From Azonexus sp. (GTDB taxonomy: Bacteria > Pseudomonadota > Gammaproteobacteria > Burkholderiales > Rhodocyclaceae): a stretch of 64,000 nt of DNA. The stretch spans positions 62,001 to 126,000 of the forward strand of contig NZ_JAVBXX010000013.1 of assembly GCF_030824335.1 (NCBI RefSeq), read 5' to 3'. Below are positions 27,296-36,760 of the stretch, piece after piece (positions within the stretch are counted from its first letter, which is position 1; each line of letters starts with the position of its first letter). The notes beneath the pieces are model-generated. The model saw only the letters and a list, made by a program, of their open reading frames with translations. It did no database searches and was not told the origin of the DNA. Position numbers and translations under genes: made by a program.

Positions 27296-28824
27296 CTTTT
27301 CCCAAAGCCCGGGAAGCAGATATTGCCCTGCTACTCGAAGGAACCTTCCCCTATGTCAGCGGCGGCGTGTCGAGCTGGGTCAACCAGATCATTCGCGCCT
27401 ATCCGGAATACCGTTTTGCCATCGTGTTCCTGGGAAGCAGACGGGAAGATTATGGTGAGCCAAAATATGAGTTACCAGACAATGTAGTGCACCTGGAAGA
27501 ACACTACATTTACGATACACCGACCATCTCCAGTATCCCGCGCTCACGCGCCGGAGATGCCGAAGCATTTGCGCTTTCCACCAAAATGCACGAACGCTTC
27601 AAGGTGATCAACGGACAAGCCGGCGCCCTGGAAACTTTTCGCGATATCGCGCGTGCCATGCTGCCTGGCGGCAAACTGACCATCGACGATTTCCTGCACA
27701 GCGAACTGGCTTGGGAATCCATTTGTGAGCACTACAGGAAGCACTGCTCCGACCCGTCTTTCGTAGACTATTTCTGGACGGTACGCATCATGCACCAGCC
27801 GCTGTGGACGCTGGCCCATCTGGCAGACCAGTTGATTCCAGTCAAGGTCCTGCACTCCGTATCCACCGGTTACGCCGGTTTTCTCGGCGCCTTGCTGCAC
27901 CAAACGCGTAACCTGCCGCTGGTACTCTCGGAACACGGGATCTATACCAAGGAACGCAAGATCGACCTGTTCAAAAGCGAATGGATTCGCGACAACCGCA
28001 ATGTCTTTCAGCGCGACCCCACCGAACTATCGTATTTCCGCCAACTCTGGATACGCTTTTTTGAATGGCTTGGCCGGATGTGCTACGACTCGGCCGACCC
28101 GATCATCGCGCTTTACGAAACCAACCGGCTACGCCAAGTAGCCGACGGTGCTGCGGCTGAACGCACCTTCAACATTCCCAACGGCATCAGCCTGAAACGT
28201 TTCGCCCCGCTGCGCGACTTGCGGCCGGCAACACCACCGCCGGTGCTCTGCCTGATCGGCCGGGTCGTACCGATCAAGGACATCAAGACCTTCGTCCGGG
28301 CCATGCGCCGGGTAGTCAACCAGATGCCCGATGCCGAAGGCTGGATCGCCGGACCCGAAGATGAAGATCTGGCTTACGCAGAAGAATGCCATGACCTGGT
28401 GCGCAGTCTGGGCCTGGAAAACCATGTCCGCTTCCTGGGTTTCCAGAAAGTGGAAAACCTGATGCCCAAGATCGGACTGACCATCCTTTCCTCGATCAGC
28501 GAAGCGCTGCCTCTGGTCATTCTGGAAGGCTATGCGGCTGGCGTACCGACAATTTCGACCGATGTCGGTTCGTGCCGCCAACTGATCGAAGGACTCGACG
28601 AAGAGGATCGCGCCCTGGGCACCTCCGGAGCCGTGGTCAATATTGCCGACCCACAAGCCTTGGCCGATGCCGCCATTGCCTTGCTCGGCGACCCGGCTGC
28701 CTGGCAAGCCGCCAGTCAGGCCGGCATTGCTCGCGTCGAACGCTACTACACCGACGAACTGATGTTCGGGCGCTACCGCGAGGTCTATCAAAAGGCCTTT
28801 GCCCAAATACCGGAAAAGCACTGA
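27292..28824 (+). CDS. pelF: PelF: cytosolic Pel glycosyltransferase
   Basis: A 510-aa GT4 glycosyltransferase. The N-terminus has LLLEGTFPYVSGGVSSWVNQI, typical of PelF. The retaining GT4 site EALPLVILE (an E-x7-E motif) lies near the C-terminus. It polymerises the amino-sugar backbone of Pel from UDP-activated precursors. No membrane segments. Confidence 0.94.
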   Translation: MTFPKAREADIALLLEGTFPYVSGGVSSWVNQIIRAYPEYRFAIVFLGSRREDYGEPKYELPDNVVHLEEHYIYDTPTISSIPRSRAGDAEAFALSTKMHERFKVINGQAGALETFRDIARAMLPGGKLTIDDFLHSELAWESICEHYRKHCSDPSFVDYFWTVRIMHQPLWTLAHLADQLIPVKVLHSVSTGYAGFLGALLHQTRNLPLVLSEHGIYTKERKIDLFKSEWIRDNRNVFQRDPTELSYFRQLWIRFFEWLGRMCYDSADPIIALYETNRLRQVADGAAAERTFNIPNGISLKRFAPLRDLRPATPPPVLCLIGRVVPIKDIKTFVRAMRRVVNQMPDAEGWIAGPEDEDLAYAEECHDLVRSLGLENHVRFLGFQKVENLMPKIGLTILSSISEALPLVILEGYAAGVPTISTDVGSCRQLIEGLDEEDRALGTSGAVVNIADPQALADAAIALLGDPAAWQAASQAGIARVERYYTDELMFGRYREVYQKAFAQIPEKH

Positions 28825-30197
28825 TGGCCGGCATTGGATTCGAACTGCGCAAACTGCTGCGCAAAAACACGCTGATCGGGCTGATCGAAGCCTACGCCTA
28901 CGCTGGTGTGATTGGCTCCGGCCCTTGGGTATTCTCCATTGTCGGCATCCTGCTCGTCGGTTTGTTCAGTGTCAGTGTCGTTGTCCCAGCCTTCATGGTC
29001 ACCCAGTTCCAGACTTCGGTCACCTATCTGGTTGCCACCAGCCTGATCTTCACCGGCCTGGCTCAACTGGCCTTCACCCGCTTCATTTCCGATCGGCTGT
29101 TCGAGAAAAAACGCCATCTCGTATTGCCCAATCTGCACGGTCTTCTGCTGCTGATGATCGGCCTGGCAGGCATCCTGGCAACCCTGGCCCTGTTCATTGC
29201 GCTACCCGACGAAACGCTACTCTATCGTCTGCTCATGCTGGCCGGCTTTGCCTCGATGAGCGGAGTCTGGCTGCTCACCGTCCTGCTGTCGGGAATGAAG
29301 CGCTACAAAGCCATCGTGACGCTTTTTGCACTGTCCTACGCCTTGATCGTCGTCAGCGCACTTCTCTTGCGTCCGTGGGGACTGAACGGTTTGCTCGGCG
29401 GCTTTGTACTGGGCAATTTCGTACTGCTGGCCGGCATGTGGATCATGACCGTCCGCGAATTCAGCCTGCAAGGCCCGTTGATTGCTTTCGACTTCCTCCG
29501 CCCGGAACTGCTCTACCCATCGATGATTGCCATCGGCTTCCTGTACAACCTGGGCATCTGGGTCGACAAGTTCATGTTCTGGTACTTTCCGCCCACCTCG
29601 GATGCCATCATCGGCAGTTTGCGTGCCTCACTGATCTACGACCTGCCGGTATTCCTGTCCTACCTGTCGATCATCCCGGGCATGGCGGTTTTCCTCGTTC
29701 GCATCGAAACCGACTTCGTCGAGTTCTATGACAAGTTCTACGATGCCGTGCGTAGCGGCGGTTCGCTGGAATACATCGAAACCATGCGTGACGAAATGGT
29801 TTATTCGATCCAGCAAGGTCTCAGCGAAATTGCCAAGATCCAGACGCTCGCCGTCCTGATCACCTTCGTTGCCGGTCCTTCCCTGCTTGATCTGCTCGGC
29901 ATTTCCCAGCTTTACCTGCCACTGCTCTACATCCAGGTGATCGGTGCCGGCCTGCAAGTTGGCCTGATGGCCATCCTGAACGTATTTTTCTACCTCGACC
30001 AACGACGGATCGTGCTCTTTCTTTGCCTGGAGTTCGTTATCCTGAATATCGTGCTGACCGGCATCAGCCTGGTGGTGGGTGCCGCCTTGTACGGCTATGG
30101 CTTTGCGCTATCGGTGCTGATCACGCTCTGTACCGGCCTTTATCTGCTGTCCCGGCAACTTGATCGTCTGGAATACGAAACCTTCATGCTGCAATAA
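28824..30197 (+). CDS. pelG: PelG: inner-membrane Pel transporter
   Basis: A 457-aa polytopic protein (about 12 membrane helices) starting MAGIGFELRKLLRKNTL, the PelG signature. It belongs to the multidrug/oligosaccharide-lipid exporter superfamily and moves the nascent Pel chain across the inner membrane with PelD and PelE. The ATG overlaps the pelF TGA by one base; a longer open frame upstream lacks homology. Last pel gene. Confidence 0.93.
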   Translation: MAGIGFELRKLLRKNTLIGLIEAYAYAGVIGSGPWVFSIVGILLVGLFSVSVVVPAFMVTQFQTSVTYLVATSLIFTGLAQLAFTRFISDRLFEKKRHLVLPNLHGLLLLMIGLAGILATLALFIALPDETLLYRLLMLAGFASMSGVWLLTVLLSGMKRYKAIVTLFALSYALIVVSALLLRPWGLNGLLGGFVLGNFVLLAGMWIMTVREFSLQGPLIAFDFLRPELLYPSMIAIGFLYNLGIWVDKFMFWYFPPTSDAIIGSLRASLIYDLPVFLSYLSIIPGMAVFLVRIETDFVEFYDKFYDAVRSGGSLEYIETMRDEMVYSIQQGLSEIAKIQTLAVLITFVAGPSLLDLLGISQLYLPLLYIQVIGAGLQVGLMAILNVFFYLDQRRIVLFLCLEFVILNIVLTGISLVVGAALYGYGFALSVLITLCTGLYLLSRQLDRLEYETFMLQ

Positions 30198-30269
30198 AGC
30201 GCCATCCTTGATAATCTGGAGAGCCGGCGCGGCATCTTCCTGCGCCACTCCCGATCGGACAGCCAGATT

Positions 30270-31028
30270 TTGACTCAGCCCTCTCTCCATATTGCCACCT
30301 ACAACATCCACAAGGGCTTTTCACAATTCAACCGGCGGATGATGGTGCACGAACTACGCGAACGCCTGCGCGAACTCAACCCGGATATCGCTTTTTTACA
30401 GGAAGTTCAAGGCCTGCACCTGTTGCATGCAGAGAAACATGCCACCTGGCCAAGTCGACCGCAACACGAGTTTCTCGCCGATGAAGTCTGGGAGTCAGCC
30501 TACGGTCGCAACATGATTTACGACCACGGCCACCACGGCAACGCCATTCTGTCGCGCTTTCCCATCCTGCACGCGCACAACCAGGACGTCACCCACCTGC
30601 ATTTCGAAAAACGCGGCATGCTGCACTGCCGGATCGAGTTACCGAATGGTCCGGCAGCACACTGCGTTTGCGTACATCTCTCGCTGTTTGGACGTTCGCG
30701 CAACCGCCAGATGGATGCGCTGGCCGACTACCTCGACGCCCTCGACGAGCCCGATGCACCGTTGATTGTCGCTGGCGACTTCAACGACTGGCGCAACCAG
30801 GCAGGCGAACACCTGGCGCGCCGCCTGCACCTGCACGAAGCTTTCTCGCATCATGCCGGCGGCCGACCGGTCCGCAGCTTCCCTGCGGCAATGCCGATGT
30901 TCCGGCTGGACCGCATTTACGTCCGCGGTTTCACCATCCGGCAAACCACTGTACATCACGGTGCGCCGTGGTCCGCCATTTCCGACCACGCAGCACTCTC
31001 GGCTTATCTGACGAGGCATGGGCACTGA
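30270..31028 (+). CDS. Endonuclease/exonuclease/phosphatase family protein
   Basis: A 252-aa EEP-fold hydrolase: IATYNIHKG, then IAFLQEVQG (metal-binding Glu), IVAGDFNDWR and a C-terminal SDHAALSA with the catalytic Asp-His. The start is a TTG, the only reasonable start near the conserved N-terminus. In betaproteobacteria such a gene often precedes clsB, as here (11-bp overlap), and a lipid-headgroup role is possible. Confidence 0.85.
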   Translation: MTQPSLHIATYNIHKGFSQFNRRMMVHELRERLRELNPDIAFLQEVQGLHLLHAEKHATWPSRPQHEFLADEVWESAYGRNMIYDHGHHGNAILSRFPILHAHNQDVTHLHFEKRGMLHCRIELPNGPAAHCVCVHLSLFGRSRNRQMDALADYLDALDEPDAPLIVAGDFNDWRNQAGEHLARRLHLHEAFSHHAGGRPVRSFPAAMPMFRLDRIYVRGFTIRQTTVHHGAPWSAISDHAALSAYLTRHGH

Positions 31029-32232
31029 GTTTTTCCCGGGCAACCGGCTGACGCTGCTCAATTCCGGACGCGAGTACTTTCCTGCGCTGCTGGCAGCCAT
31101 CGCCGGTGCGCAAATGGAAATCCACCTGGAAAGCTACATCTTCGCCAACGACCTGGTCGGCCACGAAATCGCCACCGCGCTCTGCCTTGCCTCCCAGCGC
31201 GGCGTACTGGTCAATGTTACGGTCGACGGCTTCGGGGCACGGAATTTCGCCACCGACTTCCAGCCACGGCTGGCCGAAGCAGGCGTCCGCACATTGTTCT
31301 ACCGCCCGGAAATCAGCCCCTTCCGCCTGCGCCGCCATCGCCTGCGCCGACTGCACCGCAAGCTAGTCGTCATCGACGGCCGCATTGCCTTTGTCGGCGG
31401 CATCAACATCGTCGATGACGACAACGCCCCGCTCGACATGCGCCCACGCTACGACTATGCAGTCCGGGTCGAAGGACCGGTACTGGCGGACATTCACCAC
31501 GCCGCCCGACGCATGTGGGAAATCGTTACCTGGGCCAATTTCAAACGACGCTTCCGCCTGACACCGGTCGCCCGCCCCTGCTGCGCACCTGCCGGCGACC
31601 AGCGGGCTGCCTTCCTGATCCGCGACAACATCCGCCATCGCAACGACATCCTGCACGCCTATCTCGCTGCCATCGAAACTGCGCGCGACGAAATCCTCAT
31701 TGCCAATGCCTATTTCCTGCCCGGCCTGCGCTTCGGTCGCGCCCTCTACGCCGCCGCCCGGCGCGGCGTAAAAATCACCATCCTGCTGCAAGGAAAAACC
31801 GACCATCCAGTGATGCGCTACGCCGCGCAAACCCTTTATGCCACCGGGCTGGCCGCCGGCTTCCGGATTTTCGAGTACGAAAAAAGCTTCCTCCACGCCA
31901 AGGTCGCCGTCATTGACGGTGAATGGGCAACCGTCGGCTCATCCAATATCGACCCATTCAGCCTGCTGCTCGCCAAGGAAGCCAACCTCATTGTGCGCGA
32001 CAAGGTGTTTGCCGGAGAACTACGGGCCAGCATCCACGATGCCATGCACGATGGCAGCCGCGAAATGCGCCGTGACGAAATGTGGCAACACGCATGGCAT
32101 TCACGCTTCCTGCGCTGGCTCAGCTACAGCACCGTACGCCTGCTGGTCGGGCTGGCCGGCTATGGCGAACGCCACTGGCAGGAGGAAGAGCGGATCAATC
32201 CGCCGAACGACTCAAGTTCGCCGCCACGCTGA
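31018..32232 (+). CDS. clsB: Cardiolipin synthase B
   Basis: A 404-aa phospholipase D superfamily enzyme with two HKD motifs: HRKLVVID from His113 with VGGIN, and HAKVAVID from His293 with VGSSN. There are no N-terminal membrane helices, which fits ClsB/YbhO. It makes cardiolipin or phosphatidylglycerol by transphosphatidylation. The 3' end overlaps the convergent gluQ by 38 bp. Confidence 0.9.
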   Translation: MGTEFFPGNRLTLLNSGREYFPALLAAIAGAQMEIHLESYIFANDLVGHEIATALCLASQRGVLVNVTVDGFGARNFATDFQPRLAEAGVRTLFYRPEISPFRLRRHRLRRLHRKLVVIDGRIAFVGGINIVDDDNAPLDMRPRYDYAVRVEGPVLADIHHAARRMWEIVTWANFKRRFRLTPVARPCCAPAGDQRAAFLIRDNIRHRNDILHAYLAAIETARDEILIANAYFLPGLRFGRALYAAARRGVKITILLQGKTDHPVMRYAAQTLYATGLAAGFRIFEYEKSFLHAKVAVIDGEWATVGSSNIDPFSLLLAKEANLIVRDKVFAGELRASIHDAMHDGSREMRRDEMWQHAWHSRFLRWLSYSTVRLLVGLAGYGERHWQEEERINPPNDSSSPPR

Positions 32233-33124
32233 TCGCCAACTGCCGGGGGATCGCGGCAAACGACCAATGGGCCAGCGCCCACTGCCAGACCTCGCCCACC
32301 GCCGCACCGGCCAAGCCCGCTGGCGTCCTCTGCCCGAGAAAATTCAAGGCCCGTACCAGTTCACCCGCCGCTTGCGTTGCGACGATTGCCGGCGCCAAGG
32401 TCTGCTTCGACCATTTCTCGCCTGCGGGATTCGTCGCTACCGGCAAATGGGCATAACGCGGCACGGCATAACCGAGACAAGTTTGCAGCCAGATCTGGCG
32501 CGGCGTCGAAGCAAGCAGATCGGCCCCGCGCACCACGTCGGAAATCCCCTGAAAATGATCGTCGACCGCAACAGCCAGTTGATAAGCAAACAAACCATCG
32601 GCCCGCCGCAACACAAAGTCGCCGACATCGGACTCAAGATGCTGGGCGATCCGCCCCTGCACACGATCATCAAATGCCATCTCACGATCATCCACCAACA
32701 AGCGCCAGGCCCGCGGCTGTTGCCCAGCCGCCAGGCCGGCACGACAGCGTCCGGGATAAACCAGGCCACCATCGACAGCCTGACGCCTTGCCAACTCGGC
32801 AATTTCCTTGCGCGAACAGGCGCAGGCATAGGCCAAACCAAGCGACTTCAGCTTTTCCAGCACCTCGGCGTAGGCCGCCAAGCGTGCACTCTGGTAAAGC
32901 ACCGGGCCATCCCAAGCAAAGCCAAATGCCTCCAGCGTACGCAGAATATCGTCAGCCGCGCCGGGCACATTGCGTGAGGTATCGACATCCTCCATCCGCA
33001 CCAGCCATTCGCCACCATGGGCACGGGCATCCAGGCAACTGGCCAGCGCCGCAACCAGCGAACCGAAATGCAACGGTCCGGTCGGCGATGGCGCAAAACG
33101 ACCGCGGTAAAACGTGAGCTTCAT
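32195..33124 (-). CDS. gluQ: Glutamyl-Q tRNA(Asp) synthetase
   Basis: A 309-aa truncated glutamyl-tRNA synthetase paralogue. It has the HIGH-like FAPSPTGPLHFG, a zinc site beginning CACSRKEI and ending YPGRC, and the KMSKS-like KWSKQ. It lacks an anticodon-binding domain. It attaches glutamate to queuosine in tRNA-Asp. ATG at 33124 is preferred; an in-frame TTG at 33157 preceded by GGAGAGGA could extend it by 11 residues. Confidence 0.93.
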   Translation of the reverse strand: MKLTFYRGRFAPSPTGPLHFGSLVAALASCLDARAHGGEWLVRMEDVDTSRNVPGAADDILRTLEAFGFAWDGPVLYQSARLAAYAEVLEKLKSLGLAYACACSRKEIAELARRQAVDGGLVYPGRCRAGLAAGQQPRAWRLLVDDREMAFDDRVQGRIAQHLESDVGDFVLRRADGLFAYQLAVAVDDHFQGISDVVRGADLLASTPRQIWLQTCLGYAVPRYAHLPVATNPAGEKWSKQTLAPAIVATQAAGELVRALNFLGQRTPAGLAGAAVGEVWQWALAHWSFAAIPRQLAISVAANLSRSAD

Positions 33125-33196
33125 TTCTTCAGCATGCTCGAAAAACAATTTACGCAATCCTCTCCGGCAAGCACGCTGCAGACATGCGCATCAGAC

Positions 33197-35761
33197 TCAA
33201 GCCAGCGAGGTAGCGAACGCCACAGAGAACCAGAAGGTACTGCCGGCACCGAGCTGACTATCCACCCCGATGCTGCCGTTCATTGCCTGCACCAGTTTCT
33301 TGCTGATTGCCAAGCCCAGCCCCGTGCCACCGAATTTCCGGGTAGTCGATCCATCGAGTTGCTCAAACGCCGAGAACAGACGGCCTTGCTCTTCTGCCGG
33401 GATACCAATCCCGGTATCGGCAATTTCAAAGCGCAAAACAACATGCGTTGCGTCTTCCTCCCTGACAGCGGCGCAAACGGTGACTGAACCGGCAGCCGTG
33501 AACTTGATGGCATTGCTGATCAACTTCCCGAGGATTTGTTCAAGACGCACCGGATCTCCACGCAAGCCACGCCCGGCCAAAGCAGGGTCAAGCACCACCG
33601 CCAGTAGCAGATCCTTTCGCTGCGCTTCCGGCTTGAAGCGATGGACGATACGTTCCAGCGAGTCGCCAAGCGTGAAAGTCTGTTGCTCAAGATGAAGCTG
33701 ATTGGCCTCGATATTCGACAACTCTAGAACGTCATTGATGATTTCCAAAAGCTGGTTCGATGCAAGCAAGACTTTATCCAGCAGGGAAATTTGTTTGGCA
33801 TCCGTCGAGCTGCGTCTGACAATACCAGTCAAGCCCATGATGGCATTCATTGGCGTGCGCAACTCGTGGCTCATCGTTGCCAGAAAAATGGTCTTGGCCC
33901 GGTTGGCAGCTTCCGCCGCATCCTTGGCAATCAAAAGTGCTGCCGTGCGCTCCTGCACCAATGCTTCCAGGTGATTCCGATGCTTTGCCAACTCGGTTTC
34001 GACAAGCTTTTGTGCCGTGATATCCCTGGCAATCGTCGAGATACCGACGATCTCACCAGCGGAATCGAAAATAGGAGAAATCGTTACCGAGATTTCCACT
34101 TTACGCCCATCCTTGTGCAGCCTGACCGTTTCAAAATGCTCAGTGGGCTCGCCGCGCTGAATACGGCCAAGAATCTCCGCCTCCTCCACCTGTCGATCCT
34201 CAGGAAAAAGACACTGCATGGAACGGCCGATCATTTCATCGGCAGCAAACCCGAACAGCAATTGCGCCCCAGGATTCCAGCTGGTCACGATGCCATCGAG
34301 AGACTTGCTGATGATGGCATCTTCCGATGACTGAATAATCGACGCGAAATGGCGCAACGCCGCCTCAGCTTGCTTGAGCGGTGTAATGTCGGAAATCAGG
34401 ACATAAAATCCCTTCACCTGATCTCCCTGACGATCAGGCAGACAATAAGCGTAGGTAAAGCAGGTGCTGCCGTCCGGCTTGGTTAGCGTACTTTCAAAAT
34501 GTTGCGCCTCGCCGCGAAGTACGGCATTGATGCAATCCTCCTGCTGCCGAAATGCCTGCGCTCCGATCAACTCCCGCATGGTGATGCCTTGTATCTCGGC
34601 TTTTGTCTTGCCGAAAAACTCCTCATGCTGAGCATTGGCGAACTCGCAGCGCAGCGCCGAGTTCCAATAGGCCACCAAGCCGGGAATATGATCGGTCACC
34701 ATCTGCACAAAGCGCACGCTTTCCTGCAATTCAACAGTCATTTCCCGTGCCAGTCTCAAAGCACGAGCACGACTGGTCGTCAGCAGCCAGGAAAGCAAGG
34801 TCAGCAGCAAGCTAAGGCCGACACCACTGATAGCAATCAACGGCGCATCGCTACGGCCAAAGCGTTCGGCAAATTCGCCAGAAGCCATCACGGTCAGCGC
34901 CCAGGTACGCCCGCCAACTACCAGGTATTCATGCGCAGTCAAAATACTGGCAACCGGTGCCACCTGCTGCTCTGACTGATACAGCAAGCTCTGCCCGGAA
35001 ATTTCTATCCCGTCATGCAAGGAAAAACCGATGCCGGGAGGAAGCTGGCCATAGAGGCTGGCCATCAAATCGTTCATCCGAAACGCAGCAAACACCCACC
35101 CCTTGAAGTGGCGACGACGCTGCTCCAGCGTATTGCTCGGCTGGCCGGATGCATAAATCGGCAAATACATGATAAAACTGGGTTGCTCGACCGGCTCGGT
35201 TTCAGTACTTAGCCTGACCTTCCCGGAAATAGCCGCCATCCCGGAATCGCGCGAGCGCTCCATTGCAAGCTGCCGCATCGGTTCGGCCCAGCCATCAAAT
35301 CCGAAAGCAGCCTGGTTACGGCCGATGTAGGGCTCACGTTGCACGACCGGTGCGTAAGCGTCACGCAGACCTTCAGGGCGAATGGTGTAGTCGCTGAATC
35401 CAAGGCGCTGCATTTTGCCCAGATGTGCAGCCTTTTGCTCGGCTAACACCCAGTCAACCTGGCCGATCGCCTGCACACCGGAAAAATTGGCATCCAGCTG
35501 CAACAAAGCCACATAATCTTGCAAACCCTTGCGATCAATCTTGCCCATTGCAGCGTATTGAGCCTGCACGCCGCGCAACATCTGCTCATAAGCGCCCATG
35601 CGCTGTTCAATACGGCTAGTCGTTTCAAGCAGTGCGTGCTCGAAATGGGTCTGCAGTTGCCGCTGAGTACCAAGCCGCTCATGATTCCAGACCTGCCAGG
35701 TGACCCCCAGGGTAACCATCAGTATCCCCAGAGGCAACCACCACGTTCGATTCATCGGCAT
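33197..35761 (-). CDS. CHASE-PAS-PAS sensor histidine kinase
   Basis: An 854-aa membrane kinase: TM at 8-25, periplasmic CHASE domain at about 45-290, TM at 308-328, PAS domains at about 345-465 and 470-590. The HisKA domain has phospho-acceptor His632 in SHELRTPMN. The HATPase domain shows the N-box (Asn750), DTGIGIP (782-788) and GGTGLGLA (811-818). There is no receiver domain and no adjacent response regulator. Its ATG overlaps the stop of the periplasmic-binding-protein gene (TGATG), so both are made together and may sense one ligand. Confidence 0.88.
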   Translation of the reverse strand: MPMNRTWWLPLGILMVTLGVTWQVWNHERLGTQRQLQTHFEHALLETTSRIEQRMGAYEQMLRGVQAQYAAMGKIDRKGLQDYVALLQLDANFSGVQAIGQVDWVLAEQKAAHLGKMQRLGFSDYTIRPEGLRDAYAPVVQREPYIGRNQAAFGFDGWAEPMRQLAMERSRDSGMAAISGKVRLSTETEPVEQPSFIMYLPIYASGQPSNTLEQRRRHFKGWVFAAFRMNDLMASLYGQLPPGIGFSLHDGIEISGQSLLYQSEQQVAPVASILTAHEYLVVGGRTWALTVMASGEFAERFGRSDAPLIAISGVGLSLLLTLLSWLLTTSRARALRLAREMTVELQESVRFVQMVTDHIPGLVAYWNSALRCEFANAQHEEFFGKTKAEIQGITMRELIGAQAFRQQEDCINAVLRGEAQHFESTLTKPDGSTCFTYAYCLPDRQGDQVKGFYVLISDITPLKQAEAALRHFASIIQSSEDAIISKSLDGIVTSWNPGAQLLFGFAADEMIGRSMQCLFPEDRQVEEAEILGRIQRGEPTEHFETVRLHKDGRKVEISVTISPIFDSAGEIVGISTIARDITAQKLVETELAKHRNHLEALVQERTAALLIAKDAAEAANRAKTIFLATMSHELRTPMNAIMGLTGIVRRSSTDAKQISLLDKVLLASNQLLEIINDVLELSNIEANQLHLEQQTFTLGDSLERIVHRFKPEAQRKDLLLAVVLDPALAGRGLRGDPVRLEQILGKLISNAIKFTAAGSVTVCAAVREEDATHVVLRFEIADTGIGIPAEEQGRLFSAFEQLDGSTTRKFGGTGLGLAISKKLVQAMNGSIGVDSQLGAGSTFWFSVAFATSLA

Positions 35762-36558
35762 CAGGGGGCCGAAAACTCAAGCATGGACGTAGCGATATCC
35801 GCCTTGAAATAGCGCTCGAAAATGCGCTGCATGGAGCCGTCGGCACGCATCTCTTCAATCAATGCACGCCACTTTTCCCGTGCCTCCTGCGACAAGGCTT
35901 TTTTTGACATGATCAGGCCGTGCGGCACAGGTGGATCATTGAACTCAACGATATTCGTAACGTCACGAATACGCCTGGTTTCGATCGCCGGATAATCGAA
36001 AGGCTCGATGATCATGCCCTGGATCTTGTTGGCCAACAGCAACTCGTACAAAGGCAACAAGCCACCAGCCTGACTGACTCGATTCGCCCCGGTAAGCCGA
36101 TCAACCAGCAAATTGGCATTGGCGCTGTAGCGAAAACTGCGGATCACACCAAGTTGCAACTTGTCGTTCCGTTCGAAATCGGAGATTTGCCCAATCGCCG
36201 CATCCTTGCGCGTCAGCAGGTAATACTTGTTACTGACATACCAGGCAAACGCAGCAAAACGCTCACGTTCCGGATTGGTGATGCCGGACAAGCTGAAATC
36301 AAGGGCCCCGGACTCGATCAGTTGCCATATGCGGGCACGCGGCATCAGGCTGACATTCACCTTGCAAGCGCTACGTCGAATCAACTCTTCGGCAATATCC
36401 TTGTCGATGCCCTTGTCGGTTTCGGCCGAATAGAGCAGGCCGTGATCATGCAAAGCCAGCGTATAAGTCCGCCCGCAATCCGGGCCGGCGAACGTCAAGC
36501 CGCTATGCAAACCGCAGATGAGCAACAATGCGTGACAGAGTGTTCTCAATTGCACCAC
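35761..36558 (-). CDS. Periplasmic solute-binding protein, amino-acid type
   Basis: A 265-aa exported protein (signal peptide about 1-24, ending TFAG) of the SBP_bac_3 fold: GIDKDIAEELIRRSACKVNVSLMPRARIWQLIESGALDFSLSG is the usual lobe-1 pattern. GTG start. No ABC permease or ATPase genes adjoin. Instead it is translationally coupled to a CHASE histidine kinase, suggesting a sensing rather than an uptake role. Confidence 0.85.
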   Translation of the reverse strand: MVQLRTLCHALLLICGLHSGLTFAGPDCGRTYTLALHDHGLLYSAETDKGIDKDIAEELIRRSACKVNVSLMPRARIWQLIESGALDFSLSGITNPERERFAAFAWYVSNKYYLLTRKDAAIGQISDFERNDKLQLGVIRSFRYSANANLLVDRLTGANRVSQAGGLLPLYELLLANKIQGMIIEPFDYPAIETRRIRDVTNIVEFNDPPVPHGLIMSKKALSQEAREKWRALIEEMRADGSMQRIFERYFKADIATSMLEFSAP

Positions 36559-36698
36559 CGATGTATGACGATTTGAGCCAGGGACTATATGCTAACTATT
36601 TCCGCATGCGCGAAAAACGAGTTTTTGGTTTTTTTACCAATTACCAAGCACGCTCAGGATAGACAATTTATCACCACCCCGGAAACTCTTTCGACAAC

Positions 36699-36725
36699 TT
36701 AGCACTCTGATGCAGCGAGTGCTAA
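36699..36725 (+). promoter_or_regulatory. CIRCE operator (HrcA site) upstream of rpoH
   Basis: A perfect CIRCE element: TTAGCACTC, 9 bp, GAGTGCTAA. It lies 35 bp before the rpoH ATG. CIRCE is the binding site of the heat-shock repressor HrcA, so rpoH should be derepressed on heat shock. CIRCE control of rpoH has been described for betaproteobacteria. Confidence 0.93.
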
Positions 36726-36760
36726 AATGAATCAAATCAGTTGAAGGAGAATTTCACGCT

